Assembly (NCBI GenBank): GCA_945948535.1
Contig: CAMFBN010000002.1
Location: 64,240 to 128,239 of the forward strand
Direction: 5' to 3'
DNA: 64,000 nt
Source of the DNA: an uncultured Clostridia bacterium
Lineage (GTDB): Bacteria > Bacillota > Clostridia > Oscillospirales > Oscillospiraceae
Shown here: positions 26,997 through 38,400 of the stretch, in pieces
Numbering within the stretch: position 1 is the stretch's first letter
Layout: the number at the start of each line of letters is the position of its first letter
Made by a program: the position numbers and the translations under genes
Notes under the pieces: model-generated
Seen by the model: the letters and a program-made list of their open reading frames with translations, nothing else
Databases searched by the model: none
Told to the model about the DNA's origin: nothing

Positions 26997-28682
26997 GTGA
27001 CATTTCAAGAATGTATCAATGATTATCTGACACAACTGGACTGTACTGCCAGAGAGTTGTCCGTCGCCAGCGGCATTTCCGCGCCGGTCATCAGCCGGTA
27101 TCGCCGCGGCACCCAGAGTCCGGAGCCGGATGGGGAGCAATGGCAGAAGCTGGCTGCCGGGATAGCCGCCCTCGCACAGGATCGGGGTCTGGAAGAAATC
27201 ACCCAGAGGGCGGTGGAAACCGCTTTCCGGGACGCTTTGACCTCCCAGGAAGCCTTCGATAAAGCACGCTTTTGCCGCAACCTCAACGAGTTGCTGGAAA
27301 CCTTCGCCATCGGCAATATGGAGCTTGCCCGCTACCTGAGCTATGACGCTTCCTATCTCTCCCGAATTCGCTCCGGACAGAGAACGCCCCGGGATGCCGC
27401 CGCCTTTGCCCTGAGCGTGGGGCGGTTCGTTGCCCGACGCTGCCAGAGCGGCGGGGAGCGGGAGCGGCTCGCGTCGCTGATCGGAGCCAGTCTGCCTGCC
27501 GATGGGGGAAATGAGGAATACGCCCGCGGCGTGGCGCAGTATCTGCGCGCGGGCAGCTACCCGGAGAGCGCCGGAAATATGGAACGTTTCCTGCAAAAAA
27601 TGGACGAATTTGACCTGGAAGAATATATCCGGGTAATCCATTTCGATGAAATGAAGGCCCCCACGTCCCCCATCCAGCTTCCCACCGCCCGGTTCTATAC
27701 CGGACTTTCGGAGTTGATGGAGGCGCAGCTGGACTTTCTCAAAGCCACGGTGCTCTCCCGCAGCGCCAGCCCTGTCACCATGTACAGCGACCTGCCTATG
27801 ACGGAAATGTCGAAGGATTCCCAGTTCCCGAAGAAGTGGATGTTCGGCATGGCCATGATGCTGAAAAAGGGACTGCGGCTGAATATGATCCACAATGTGG
27901 ACCGCCCCTTCCATGAAATGATGCTGGGTTTGGAGAGCTTCATCCCCATGTACATGACCGGGCAGATTTCGCCCTACTATCTTTCCGGGATGCAGACCAG
28001 CGCCTTTCGCCATATGCTTTGGGTATCGGGCGCCGCCGCCTTGCAGGGCGACTGTATTGCCGGGCATATCGGCGACGGCAGAATGTACCTGACGAACCGG
28101 AAAAGCGACGTTGCCCACTACCAGAAGCGGGCCGGGCAGCTGCTGAAGCGGGCCTGCCCCCTGATGGAGATTTACGGGCCGGACAGGAAGGAGGCATTTG
28201 ACCGCTTTTTACAAGCGGACAGCGCTGAAATCGGCCCACGCCGCTCGCTTCTGTCTTCCCTTCCGATCTACACCCTCAGCGACGGCTTGGCAAAGCGGAT
28301 TCTGGTCCGATGCGGGGTTTCCGAACAGACGGCGATTGCTGACTATGTGCACGCCGAGCGTCAGAGAATTGAGCGTATTCTGGAACACAGCACGGTTTCC
28401 AATGTCCTGCCGGACATCTCAGAGGAGGAATTCAGCCGATATCCCGTGGGACTTTCTCTGGCGGGGATGTTTTATCCCGGCGATATCCGCCTGACCTACC
28501 CGGAGTATCAGGAATATCTGAACCAGTGCGACGCTTTCGCGGCGGCCCATTCCGGCTATATCTGCCAGCGGGACAAGGACGCGCCCTTCCGAAACATCCA
28601 GATTACCATTCTGGAGGGCAGCAACCTTCACCTTTGGCTTCCTGCCCCACAGCTATTTCTGTTACAACGCTCAGGACTATAA
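26997..28682 (+). CDS. large N-terminal HTH protein, possibly 3'-altered
   Basis: ARELSVASGISAPVISRYRRGTQSP and MELARYLSYDASYLSRIRSGQRTP HTH segments; probable GTG start at 26997. Confidence 0.65.
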   Translation: MTFQECINDYLTQLDCTARELSVASGISAPVISRYRRGTQSPEPDGEQWQKLAAGIAALAQDRGLEEITQRAVETAFRDALTSQEAFDKARFCRNLNELLETFAIGNMELARYLSYDASYLSRIRSGQRTPRDAAAFALSVGRFVARRCQSGGERERLASLIGASLPADGGNEEYARGVAQYLRAGSYPESAGNMERFLQKMDEFDLEEYIRVIHFDEMKAPTSPIQLPTARFYTGLSELMEAQLDFLKATVLSRSASPVTMYSDLPMTEMSKDSQFPKKWMFGMAMMLKKGLRLNMIHNVDRPFHEMMLGLESFIPMYMTGQISPYYLSGMQTSAFRHMLWVSGAAALQGDCIAGHIGDGRMYLTNRKSDVAHYQKRAGQLLKRACPLMEIYGPDRKEAFDRFLQADSAEIGPRRSLLSSLPIYTLSDGLAKRILVRCGVSEQTAIADYVHAERQRIERILEHSTVSNVLPDISEEEFSRYPVGLSLAGMFYPGDIRLTYPEYQEYLNQCDAFAAAHSGYICQRDKDAPFRNIQITILEGSNLHLWLPAPQLFLLQRSGL

Positions 28683-28728
28683 GCTGGGAGAAAACCGGCT
28701 TAGCAACCTGTGTGATTCCCTGCACGCA

Positions 28729-29022
28729 ATGGCTGCGGAAGGGGAAACAGAAAAATGGTATCGTGACGATGCCGAACTGCTGACAAGATTTATGGACAAT
28801 GGAGACGAGGCACGCTCTATAACAGAACTGACCTTGTATGCAGGCGATGATTGCCTCACCGGATATATTGAGGGAGCCTATGAGGTGCTGTCCATTGAAA
28901 AGCAGCCGGACTGCTATGTAATCCGCTACACCTACGGGGACTACTACAGCCACGATACCATCCGCAGCAGCCGCGTCACTGTGGAAAACGGGGAAATGGT
29001 TATCACCGACTGCGGAAGCTGA
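28729..29022 (+). CDS. hypothetical protein, possibly 5'-truncated
   Basis: Frame continues upstream without a good start (FGFLPHSYFCYNAQDYKLGENRLSNLCDSL...). Confidence 0.4.
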   Translation: MAAEGETEKWYRDDAELLTRFMDNGDEARSITELTLYAGDDCLTGYIEGAYEVLSIEKQPDCYVIRYTYGDYYSHDTIRSSRVTVENGEMVITDCGS

Positions 29023-29036
29023 AAGGAGAAACGGAT

Positions 29037-29501
29037 ATGGAAAAGTTTTGGAAAACCTATCGTATCATCGGCCTGTATTTGATATTCCCCGCAATCTGTA
29101 TGTTTGTGATCGGTCTGTTTTTTTATCTGCTGGAACCGGAGCCGGAACGCTTTGACCGGCAGATTCAGGGGGTGGTGGTGTCCTGCGTGGACAAGACCAA
29201 CAGGTCAAGGGCCGCACTGGAAAACGGCGGGCCCAATTTGCGTTTTCAGATCGAGGCGGAATATCAGGTTGACGGAATTACCTACACCTGCAAGGAGCAC
29301 TGGGGCTCCCCCAGAAAGGTTGGCTCCGCTGCCACCATTACCTACAATTCCGCCAAGCCCTCGGACAGCACACTGAATACGGACCCCGTCGCGGGGAAAA
29401 AGCACGTTGGGAATCTGGTGGTGGGCTCCGGAATTGCCCTGATTTTCTGCGTGGTTCCTCTGGTTGCGGAGAAAATACGCAAACCCGGAAAGCGAAAGTG
29501 A
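29037..29501 (+). CDS. membrane protein with DUF3592-like layout
   Basis: Two transmembrane segments flanking a soluble ...YQVDGITYTCKEHWGSPRKVGSAATITYNSAKPSDS... domain. Confidence 0.6.
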   Translation: MEKFWKTYRIIGLYLIFPAICMFVIGLFFYLLEPEPERFDRQIQGVVVSCVDKTNRSRAALENGGPNLRFQIEAEYQVDGITYTCKEHWGSPRKVGSAATITYNSAKPSDSTLNTDPVAGKKHVGNLVVGSGIALIFCVVPLVAEKIRKPGKRK

Positions 29502-29567
29502 ACTTGTGCGGATATTCCATTATGGAAACACAAATAGAAATCCAGCGATGCGCTGTATTGAACCCCA

Positions 29568-29616
29568 GAACTTCATCTCCTTATCGGATGCTGGACAACC
29601 ACATCCCCGCCGGTAA
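29568..29616 (+). pseudogene. second short remnant of metG 3' end
   Basis: ATGCTGGACAACCACATCCCCGCCGGT encodes MLDNHIPAG; differs from 26256-26282 only at four wobble T/C positions; upstream GAACTTCATCTCCTT also matches with a small indel. Confidence 0.6.
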
Positions 29617-29626
29617 TCCCATAAAA

Positions 29627-29655
29627 AGTCCGCGCTTCCAACCGGAAGCGCGGAT
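29627..29655 (-). terminator. terminator of ridA (minus strand)
   Basis: CCGCGCTTCC/GGAAGCGCGG stem followed on the minus strand by ACTTTTTAT. Confidence 0.7.
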
Positions 29656-29659
29656 TGCG

Positions 29660-30028
29660 TTATTTCATGGCAATGGCTTCGATCTCGCACAGAACGCCCT
29701 TCGGCAGTGCCTTCACAGCCACACAGCTGCGGGCGGGCTTGGAGACGAAAAACTTGGCGTAAACCTCATTAAACGCGGCGAAATCCTCCATATTCTGCAG
29801 GAAGCAGGTGGTTTTGATCACCTTGTCCATGCCGGTGCCTGCGGCTTCCAGAATTGCGGCAATGTTCCTGCAGCTGCGCTCACACTGGGCGGCAATACCC
29901 TCGGGAATGCTTCCGGTGGCGGGGTCAAGGGGGATCTGACCGGAAGTGAAGACCAGACCGCTTACCTCGTAGCCCTGAGAGTAGGGGCCGATGGCGGCGG
30001 GTGCTTTGTCGGTATGGATGATGTTCAT
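29660..30028 (-). CDS. ridA: RidA family enamine/imine deaminase
   Basis: AIGPYSQGYEVSGLVFTSGQIPLDP, CERSCRNIAAILEAAG, RSCVAVKALPKG. Confidence 0.92.
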   Translation of the reverse strand: MNIIHTDKAPAAIGPYSQGYEVSGLVFTSGQIPLDPATGSIPEGIAAQCERSCRNIAAILEAAGTGMDKVIKTTCFLQNMEDFAAFNEVYAKFFVSKPARSCVAVKALPKGVLCEIEAIAMK

Positions 30029-30235
30029 GGTAAAACCTCCCAGATAAAATCGGATCGAAATTCGTGCCTATACTGTAACACAGAACCGGGAAAAGGTCAA
30101 GAAAGGTCGTACCTGCAAAATCGACACAACCGCCTATAAAATTGGCCTGGCAGGATGGGCCTGCGGATGGTATAATGACCTCACAGTTCAGAAAGTGCAC
30201 TGGGCGAGTCAATTCATTGCATAAGGAGAACCGAT

Positions 30236-30412
30236 ATGGAAAAGAAGTCTGTTCGGGAAATTGTCAATGTGGTATTTCGGGCGATCACCCTTGCCATGGG
30301 CGTGGCTGTGGTGGTGCTGTCCAGCATCGGCGAATTGGAGCCGGAAAAAGCCGTGCCCCTGCTGGGCATCGGGCTGGCCTGCGCCGGTGTGGCGCTGATG
30401 AATCAGAAGTGA
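30236..30412 (+). CDS. small membrane protein
   Basis: 58 aa with two hydrophobic segments and good RBS (AAGGAG). Confidence 0.55.
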   Translation: MEKKSVREIVNVVFRAITLAMGVAVVVLSSIGELEPEKAVPLLGIGLACAGVALMNQK

Positions 30413-30588
30413 TGGAAGGCTGCCCCTGTAAGAGGACTGCCTGCCCCCGGCACGGAGACTGCGCCGCCTGCCGGGCGCATCACCACGGCGGTACAGGGAA
30501 ACCGCTGACCCACTGTGAAAAGCTGACGCAGAAGCAGCTGCGGCAGGCGGAAAAGCTTGCCCGCCGGGAGCGGAGAAAAGCACGGTAG
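30412..30588 (+). CDS. small Cys/His-rich protein
   Basis: MEGCPCKRTACPRHGDCAACRAHHH...; TGATG stop/start overlap with the previous gene. Confidence 0.5.
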   Translation: MEGCPCKRTACPRHGDCAACRAHHHGGTGKPLTHCEKLTQKQLRQAEKLARRERRKAR

Positions 30589-30695
30589 CGCCGTGCTTTT
30601 TCTGCAATCTTGACATATTTTTCTAAAAAAGCACCTGTCGCTTTCCGGAAAAGTCTGATAGAATGGAGCTGCAGGGAATGGAAAGGACGGATTGT

Positions 30696-31400
30696 ATGAA
30701 AATCGTAATCATCCATGGACAGAACCATGAGGGAAGCACCTGCTTGGCGGCCCGGGCACTGGCGGAAAAGGTCGGCGGGGAAACGCGGGAATTTTTCCTG
30801 CCCAGAGACTTTGATCGGCCCTGCCGGGGCTGCTACACCTGCTTCCAGACCGAGCTGAGCAAATGCCCCCACTACAGAGAATTGGAGCCGTTGGCATCGG
30901 CCATGCTGGAAGCCGATCTGCTGATTCTCGACAGCCCGGTATACGTCTACCATGCCACGGGTCAGATGATGAGCTTCCTTGACCACTTTGGAACCTGGTG
31001 GGTGGTGCACAGACCCATGCCGGAAATGAGCAGGAAGCAGGCCGTGGCCATTTCCACTGCCGCAGGCGGCGGCATGAAGAGCGCCTGCCGGGATATGACG
31101 GACTCCTTGGAAATGTGGGGCGTTCACAAGGTATACAAGCTGGGCTTCGGCGTTCAGGCTGTGAAGCCCTCGGAAATTCCGGCATGGATTCAGAAAACCA
31201 TTGACAAAAAGACGGCAGCCCTTGCCCGGAAGATTCAAAAAAACACCGGTAAACAGGGCTATAACCCCCGGGCAAGGCTGTGGTTCGCGCTGATGCGCTT
31301 TGCCCACAGGCACTTCCCGCCTGCGGAACCGGACTACGGCTACTGGGAAGCCCATGGCTGGCACGGGAAGGGCCGGCCCTGGAAGACAGCGAGGGAGTAA
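30696..31400 (+). CDS. NADPH-dependent FMN reductase / flavodoxin-like oxidoreductase
   Basis: IVIIHGQNHEGSTCLAARALAEKV, DRPCRGCYTCFQ, DLLILDSPVYVYHATGQMMSFLDHF. Confidence 0.85.
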   Translation: MKIVIIHGQNHEGSTCLAARALAEKVGGETREFFLPRDFDRPCRGCYTCFQTELSKCPHYRELEPLASAMLEADLLILDSPVYVYHATGQMMSFLDHFGTWWVVHRPMPEMSRKQAVAISTAAGGGMKSACRDMTDSLEMWGVHKVYKLGFGVQAVKPSEIPAWIQKTIDKKTAALARKIQKNTGKQGYNPRARLWFALMRFAHRHFPPAEPDYGYWEAHGWHGKGRPWKTARE

Positions 31401-31439
31401 GACTGTGGCAAATTGTATCACCGGCCTTTTTGTGGTGTC

Positions 31440-31654
31440 TATGCTCTGACTGGCGTGACGGATGCACGGGATGGCTGTTTGAAACCATGCGCCGGGATTA
31501 CGACCGGCAGATATTTACGGTGCATTCCTCGCCTTACGCAGTGGAGGTTTACCGCCATCTGGGCTTTGTTCCCACGGATACCGAGCGGCTTACCGACGGA
31601 CTGCGCTATACCCCAATGCGCTTTGATGGCAGCGGCCCATCGGAGGAAGAATAG
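31440..31654 (+). pseudogene. C-terminal GNAT acetyltransferase remnant
   Basis: IFTVHSSPYAVEVYRHLGFVPTDTERLTDGLRYTPMRF in frame; acetyl-CoA-binding N-terminal half absent. Confidence 0.6.
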
Positions 31655-31689
31655 CCGGAAGCTCCCGGCAGCCGAAATTACATCAAAAG

Positions 31690-31736
31690 CACCCCCGACC
31701 GGGACGGTTCCGTTCCGGCCGGGGGTGGTTTTTTGC
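31690..31736 (+). terminator. Rho-independent terminator
   Basis: CACCCCCGACCGGGACGG ... CCGTTCCGGCCGGGGGTG then GTTTTTT. Confidence 0.8.
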
Positions 31737-31747
31737 TTGTCAGGGCG

Positions 31748-32020
31748 CTATTTCCTCACCTTGATTTGATCGGGGAAATTGGCGGCGTTCAGCAGATCAA
31801 CGGGGTCGATATCCAACGCGTCCGCGATGTCGAAAAAGACCTCCAGGGAAAACACCTTTGCCATTCCGGGCGCTTCAATGGCGCTGAGCAGGGCACGGCT
31901 GATGCCGGCTTTCTCCGCGAGCTTTTCCTGAGACATCCCTTGCAGTTTTCGGAGTGCGGCAATCGCTACACCCAATTGTATGAATCGATCACGATTTTTA
32001 AACGCGGCTGCTTTGCTCAT
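31748..32020 (-). CDS. XRE family HTH regulator
   Basis: IAALRKLQGMSQEKLAEKAGISRALLSAIEAPGMAKVFSLEVFFDIADALDI. Confidence 0.85.
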   Translation of the reverse strand: MSKAAAFKNRDRFIQLGVAIAALRKLQGMSQEKLAEKAGISRALLSAIEAPGMAKVFSLEVFFDIADALDIDPVDLLNAANFPDQIKVRK

Positions 32021-32097
32021 GACTGTCTCTCTCCCGGAATGTAGTATCTATATTATACTTTTTCTCATGTAAAATTCCTGTATAAAACAGTAAGCGC

Positions 32098-32126
32098 TTG
32101 ACTTTATTAGTTAGCAAAACTATAAT
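32098..32126 (+). promoter_or_regulatory. candidate promoter P1 of adhesin-pilus operon
   Basis: TTGACT - 17 nt - TATAAT. Confidence 0.65.
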
Positions 32127-32289
32127 GTTTGTAAAAATGCGCCTTTTGAGACAAAAAAAGGGGCAATGGGCTCCGGTGCATTCAACATCTTGCGGTCAGC
32201 AGGTGAAAAATTACAGATATGCGAAATGAAAGATATTACTTTAATCTGCGGAAATATTTCAAAAAGCGGAAAAAAGGGACGGATTTTAC

Positions 32290-32318
32290 TTGCATATTTC
32301 TGTAAAGAAATGTATTAT
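32290..32318 (+). promoter_or_regulatory. candidate promoter P2 of adhesin-pilus operon
   Basis: TTGCAT - 17 nt - TATTAT. Confidence 0.5.
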
Positions 32319-32450
32319 AAAGGGAAGTAAGTTGCGTAAATACACTTTCGGGGTAAAGGATGAGATATGGGAACTGCCTGAGACCGTCCCGGGCAGCGCT
32401 TCCGCATGGACGACTTAACTCCGAGGTTTGGATATGGATTAGGAGGGCGT

Positions 32451-35400
32451 ATGATGGAGAAAGCAGTCAAGCAAGCGATTTCGCTGCTGCTGGCGGCGGC
32501 CATGATGATTTCGGTGCTGCCGGTTGGAGCATTTGCGGCGGAGGTGGATACTGGCGCGGTTGTCCAGGAGGGCAGTGCGGATGTCCAGGAGGATACCGGC
32601 AGCGAAAAGGAAAGCGATACCGGCAGCGAAAAGGAAAGCGATACCGGCAGCGAAAACGGAAGCGATACCGGCAGCGAGAAGGAAAGCGATACCGGCAGCG
32701 AAAAGGAAAGCGATACCGGCAGTGAAAACGGAAGCGATACCGGCAGCGAAAACGGAAGCGATACCGGCAACGAAAACGGAAGCGATACCGGCACAGAGAC
32801 CGGCGCCGGCGGTGATACCGGCAGCGTGGATGTTTCCGAGAGCGTGCCGGAGGAATCGAACGCGGAAAGCGAAGAGGTCAAGCTCCCTGAGGACGACCAG
32901 CCAGCGGCTCCCCGGATGCTGTCCCTGCGCCTTGCCACGCCGGAGGGTACCGTGCAGCTGACCGTGTCCGGCGACTCCCTTCAGGCGAAGATTGCGGAGG
33001 CGGAGGACGGCGGTACGGTCACCATGGAGAAGGACTATACCGAGAACGTCATTTTCCCCATGGGGAAGACGGTCGTCCTGAATATGGCGGGATACACGCT
33101 GAAGCCGGATACCTCCACAGCGGGGGACAGCATTGTCAACACAGTCACAGTATTTGGCACCGCGGTGATCAAGGGCGGTACGATCAGCGGGGAAGTGGAA
33201 GAGGGCAAAACGGTGAACGCCCGGGGCGTTCTGGTGCCCAACGGCGGCAAACTGATTCTTGGAGAGGGCGCGGTGGTCCGCGGCTTTACGGTGAAGGGCA
33301 GCGGCGGCGGCATCCATGTGGATGGTGACGGCAAGCTGGAGCTTGACGGCGGCACGGTGAAGAACAACCGTGCAGCGGAAACCGGCGGCGGCATCTTCAT
33401 CTACGACGCGGAGAAGCTGCGGGTTCAGAGCGGCACGGTGATTTCCGGGAACGAGGCAGCCAACGGCGGCGGCATCGCGGCCTACCGCCTGTATAATTAC
33501 GGCGGGAATCTGAGTGGCCTGACGCTGGAAAACAACAAGGCGGAAACCGGCGGCGGCCTGTATTTCGGCGGCATTGTGGATCTGCCGGAGACGATGCCCT
33601 TCGGCGGCATTACCTTCCGGAACAATCAGGCGTCGCAGAACGGCGGCGGCTTGTACTGCCGGGATAAGGTCAGGGCGGTATTTACCGATATGGTCTGGGA
33701 CGAAAACACCGCCGCGAAAAACGGCGGCGCGGCGTATTTTGTCGGCGCGGCGACCGTGGACTTCCGGGGTGGAGCGGTTCAGAACAGCCGGTCCAATTCC
33801 GGCGCGCTGTACTTTGCCGCCGCGTCCACGGTGAATTTTGACGGAACCACCCTGTCCGGGAACCAGTCCACGTCCCACGGCGGCGCGCTGTACGCGGCTG
33901 GGGCGCTCCGGATGGAGCTGAACAACGTCACCATTTCGGACAATACTGCCGGTCTGGGCGGCACCGGCGATACCCGTGGCGGCGCTTTCTACCTTTCGGC
34001 GAGGAAAAACCAGGTCACGCTGCTCAGCGGCACCATTTCCGGCAACACTGCGAAGCCGCGGCAGAGCGAGTATTCCTCCGCGTATGGCGGCGCTCTCTTT
34101 ATCGAAGGCGACTCTACCTTCACCATGAAGGGCGGCATCTTTGACGGCAACACGGTAAATGGACGGGGCGGCGGAGTGCATCTGTCCTCCAACTCCACGG
34201 CAGTGATTGAGGGCGGCACCTTCCGAAATAACAAAGCCGGATGGGGCGGCGGGCTGTATATGTACGGCAAGCTGAATATCAGCGATGTGCTGGCAGAAAA
34301 GAATACAGGCACGGCAATTGTCGCTGATGGCGGAAGCCTAACCATCTCCGGTGGCACCTTCCGGGAAAACACATCAGGCAACACCAGCATAACCGCTGTT
34401 ACGACATGGAACGGAACACTGACTGTCACCGGCGGTACCTTCACGAAAAACAGCGGCGTTGCGGTTGGCAATAGCGGCGGCACCGTGACAATCAGCGGCG
34501 GCGAGATTTACGATAACACCGGCTCCGGCGCGGGAAATCGATATGGCACGATTTACATCCAGGAGGGTGCCAATATTCACGATAACGCCCAGTGGGGTGT
34601 CTACAACAGCAATGAGGGTTCGAAGGTTGTCATGACCGGCGGATCACTGCGCAACAATAAGAGCGGCGGTATTTTTGCCTACGGCGTCGTAATGCAAACT
34701 AACAATTTTTATAAGTCCAGAGTAACGGTCAGCGGCGGTGAGATCCGGGACAATGGCGGTCGGGGCGTTCAATGCGGCATCGCGGAGATCTCCGGCGGTG
34801 TGATCTGCGGCAATGTGGGCGGCGTCTATGCCACGGATGTGACGGTCAACGGCGGTGAGATCATAGGCAACCAGGGCACTGACAATGGCGGCGGCATATA
34901 TGTGTACAAAGGCAACCGGGGCGGCACTGATCCGAACTATACTTACTTCCGCAGCCGCCTTTCCGTCACCGGCGGTGTCATAAAGGACAACCGGGCCAAT
35001 AAACTTGGCAATGATATTTATGTGGAAGCGCCCTTAGAGGGTGACTATAACAGCACCTCCGTCTCCATTGCGGCGGCGCAGGATATGACCGGAGAAGAAG
35101 CAGGCGCCGCCTGGCTGGATGAAGTGAATCGGGAGAGTCTGACGGAGGCGATCTCCGCCCGCCGCCATACGGAAGAAAACGGCGTGGAGGCCTATACCTT
35201 CAAGAGCATATCCGATCGTGTGGCGCAAATCGGGGAGACGGTATATCCTTCCCTCCAGAGTGCGTTTGATGCCATCAAATTGGGAACGGCCCCCGAGGGG
35301 AACACAACCGTTCTGCTTTGGAAGGACGACACGGAGAACGTCACCATCCCGGCGGGCGTGACCGCCGTGCTGGACCTTCAGGGGCACTCCGTCTTTACCA

Positions 35401-38400
35401 ACTCCGGCACCATCCTCACCGTTGGGCAGGCCCCGGCGGAAGCGGTGGAAGGAGCGGAAGCTCCGGCTGCCCCGGACCCTGCCAGCCTGACCGTGAAGGA
35501 CAGTGTGGGCGGCGGCAACCTCACCGGCGCGACCACCGGCGCGGTGGTGGTGAACAGCGGCAGCAGCTTCACCATGCAGGATATTTCCATTGAGAAAAAC
35601 TACAACACCACCACTGCCGGCGGCGGTGTGATCCTGCGCTCTGGCAGTACCATGACCATGGACAGCGGCGCTGTCTCCGGCAACCGGGGCATGGGCGGCA
35701 GCGGCATCTATGTGGAAGAAGATGCGACGCTGACCATCAACGGCGGCGCGATTTCGGGGAACCGGGTTACTGGCGGAAATGATGGCAAGTACTCAGGTGC
35801 CATCAAAGCACTTGGCCATGTCATTATGTACGGCGGCGAAATCACCGGGAACGAGCTCGACCATCACTATGCATGTTCTGCAGTGTACCTGTATGGCAAC
35901 AGTGCTTATTTTGAACTGAATGGAGGCACCATTTCCGGAAATCTCCGAAACGGGTGGGCTAGCTATGGCCCCGTGGGCGTTGTGCAGGGAGCCCAAATGG
36001 TCATGAACGGCGGCAGCATTGAAAATCATACCAATGCAACGGATAGAGCAGATGGTGCCAGCGCGGTGCGTGTATACAACAGCACTTCTACGCAGTGTAC
36101 CAGCTTCACCATGAACGGTGGTGTCATTCAGGGCAATACCGGTTCCGGCGGCGCGGTGTATGTTTACAGCAACAATGGCCAATTTCCCACGGCGTTCATT
36201 ATGACCGGCGGTACCATTACCGGGAACAGAAACAGCGGCTGTGAAGGCGGCGCTGTCCGGGCAACCGGCTACTATGGAGAATTGCGCCTTGCGGGCGGCA
36301 AGATCACCGGAAACGAGAGCAAGAATGCCGGCGGCGGTGTCTATATTGGAAGTTACAGCAGCAGCAAGGTCACCATTGAGGGCACGCTGATTTACGGCAA
36401 CACCAGCGGCGACGGCTTGGGCAACGATGTGTACTTTGCGGGCAGCGCTCAGGTTCTGGCTCTCCGGAATCCGGCGTCTTACGGCATGGATGCCTACGAC
36501 TGCTGGCACGATGACCTTGGCGGCCGGGACTACCCCCAGACCGACTTTGACAAGCTGTGCACGGCACTGACCTGGACGAAATCCGGTGATCACTATACAT
36601 CCAAAGCCACGGCGCTGACGGCGGCAAAGTCCCTTCTGCCCATTGAGGACACCGAAGGGAAAGTGGCCTACTATGTTCCCACGCTCTATGACGAGAACGG
36701 ACTGCCGAAGGAGGTGACCCCGGAGGAGTATGTCTTCTTTGAAACGCTTGCTGAGGCGATGACCGCACTGCAAAACAACACGGTGCCCGCCGGGGCGACC
36801 ATTCATCTGATGGCGGATTTTGCCGAGACGGTATCGGTTCCGGCGGTGAACTTCACGCTGAATCTGAACGGACATACCCTGACCACCGACAAACCCAACG
36901 GCACCATCTTTACCCTGACCAGCGGCGCGGATATGATCCTGACGGATACGGTGGTCCCCGAATTCCACAAAAATGCCGAGGGTACTCTGACCAAGGTGGC
37001 AGATTACGAAACCGGCCGGGGCTTCTCCGTTGCGAAGGGCGCGTCCCTGACCGTTGCCCGCGGTAAGCTGACCGGCTTCACCATGGCAAACCAGTCCGGC
37101 CCGGCTATCTACTGCGCGGGCAATCTGACCATCACCGGCGGCAGCGTGACGGACAACGCCTATACCGGCAAGACGGACAGCGGCGTAATCCGCGTAAACA
37201 ACAAGGATTCCGTTGTGTCCATCACCGGCGGCACCTTTACAGGAAATGCCGGCTACATTGGCGGCGTGGTGAGCATTGAAGCTGCGAAAAGTATGCTTGT
37301 CCGGGATGTTGCCTTTGAAAACAACCAAGCGGCAGTCAACGGCGGCGCCATCGTGGTCAAATCCTGCCCGGAGCTGATTTTGAAGAATGTGACCTTCCGT
37401 GGCAACCATGCGGGCACCTACGGCGGCGGCCTGTGTACCTATGACAATTACACACACGACTTGCTTTTGGAGGGCTGCTCCTTTGCGGAGAACACCGCCA
37501 CAACCGGCGGCGGCGCCAGCCTTGGCCGCAATACGAAAGCAACCATAACCGGCGGTTCCTTCACGAAGAACCAGGCGACAGGTTCCGGTGGCGGCCTGTC
37601 TTCCGGTGGTTATTCCATTAACAATGCGCAGTTGGCTGCAGCGAAGGTAACCTTCACGGAAAACCACGCCGGGGGAGATGGCGGCGGCATCTGGGCAAGA
37701 AATCTGTCCCTGACCAACTGCACCTTTACCGGCAATACCTCCGTCAGCCACGGCGGCGCTGTTCGTCACGCCGCCGATTGGAATCGCCCGGAAGATGTTC
37801 TGAGGGTGGATGACTGCCAATTCTCTGACAACAAAGCAGGCAATGAGACCACCAAGCGCAGTGGCGGCGCAATATATTCTGCCGGGGCAGGCATGGGACT
37901 GAAGAACACAACGTTCCGGAATAACCAGGCCACAGATGCCGGAGGTGCGGTCTACAGATCGAGCAATTCCACGGGCTGCACAAGCACGGTGGAGACGTGT
38001 ACATTTGTCGAAAACGCGGCAGCCAACGGCGGCGCGCTGTATGTGAACACACTGACGGATGTCAAGGACTCAGAATTCGAAAAGAACCGGGCCACCTCCT
38101 ATGGCGGCGCGCTGTATATCAACGGCGCACAGACGAGTGTTGAAAACGCGGAGTTTTTTGACAACCGGGCTACCTATGGTGGCGCGATTTGCGTGTGGTA
38201 TGCGCCGGCAGATATCCGTGGGTGTAAGCTGTACAAAAACGAGGCTACCAACGGCGGTGCGGTTTATCAAACCACAAATAATGCCGACCATTATGTGACG
38301 CTTTATCAGGATACCGAGATTTATGAGAATACTGCCTATTATGGAGGCGGCTGCTACGCAACCAGAACCAGCCTGAACGATAACGCCAGAATCTATAACA

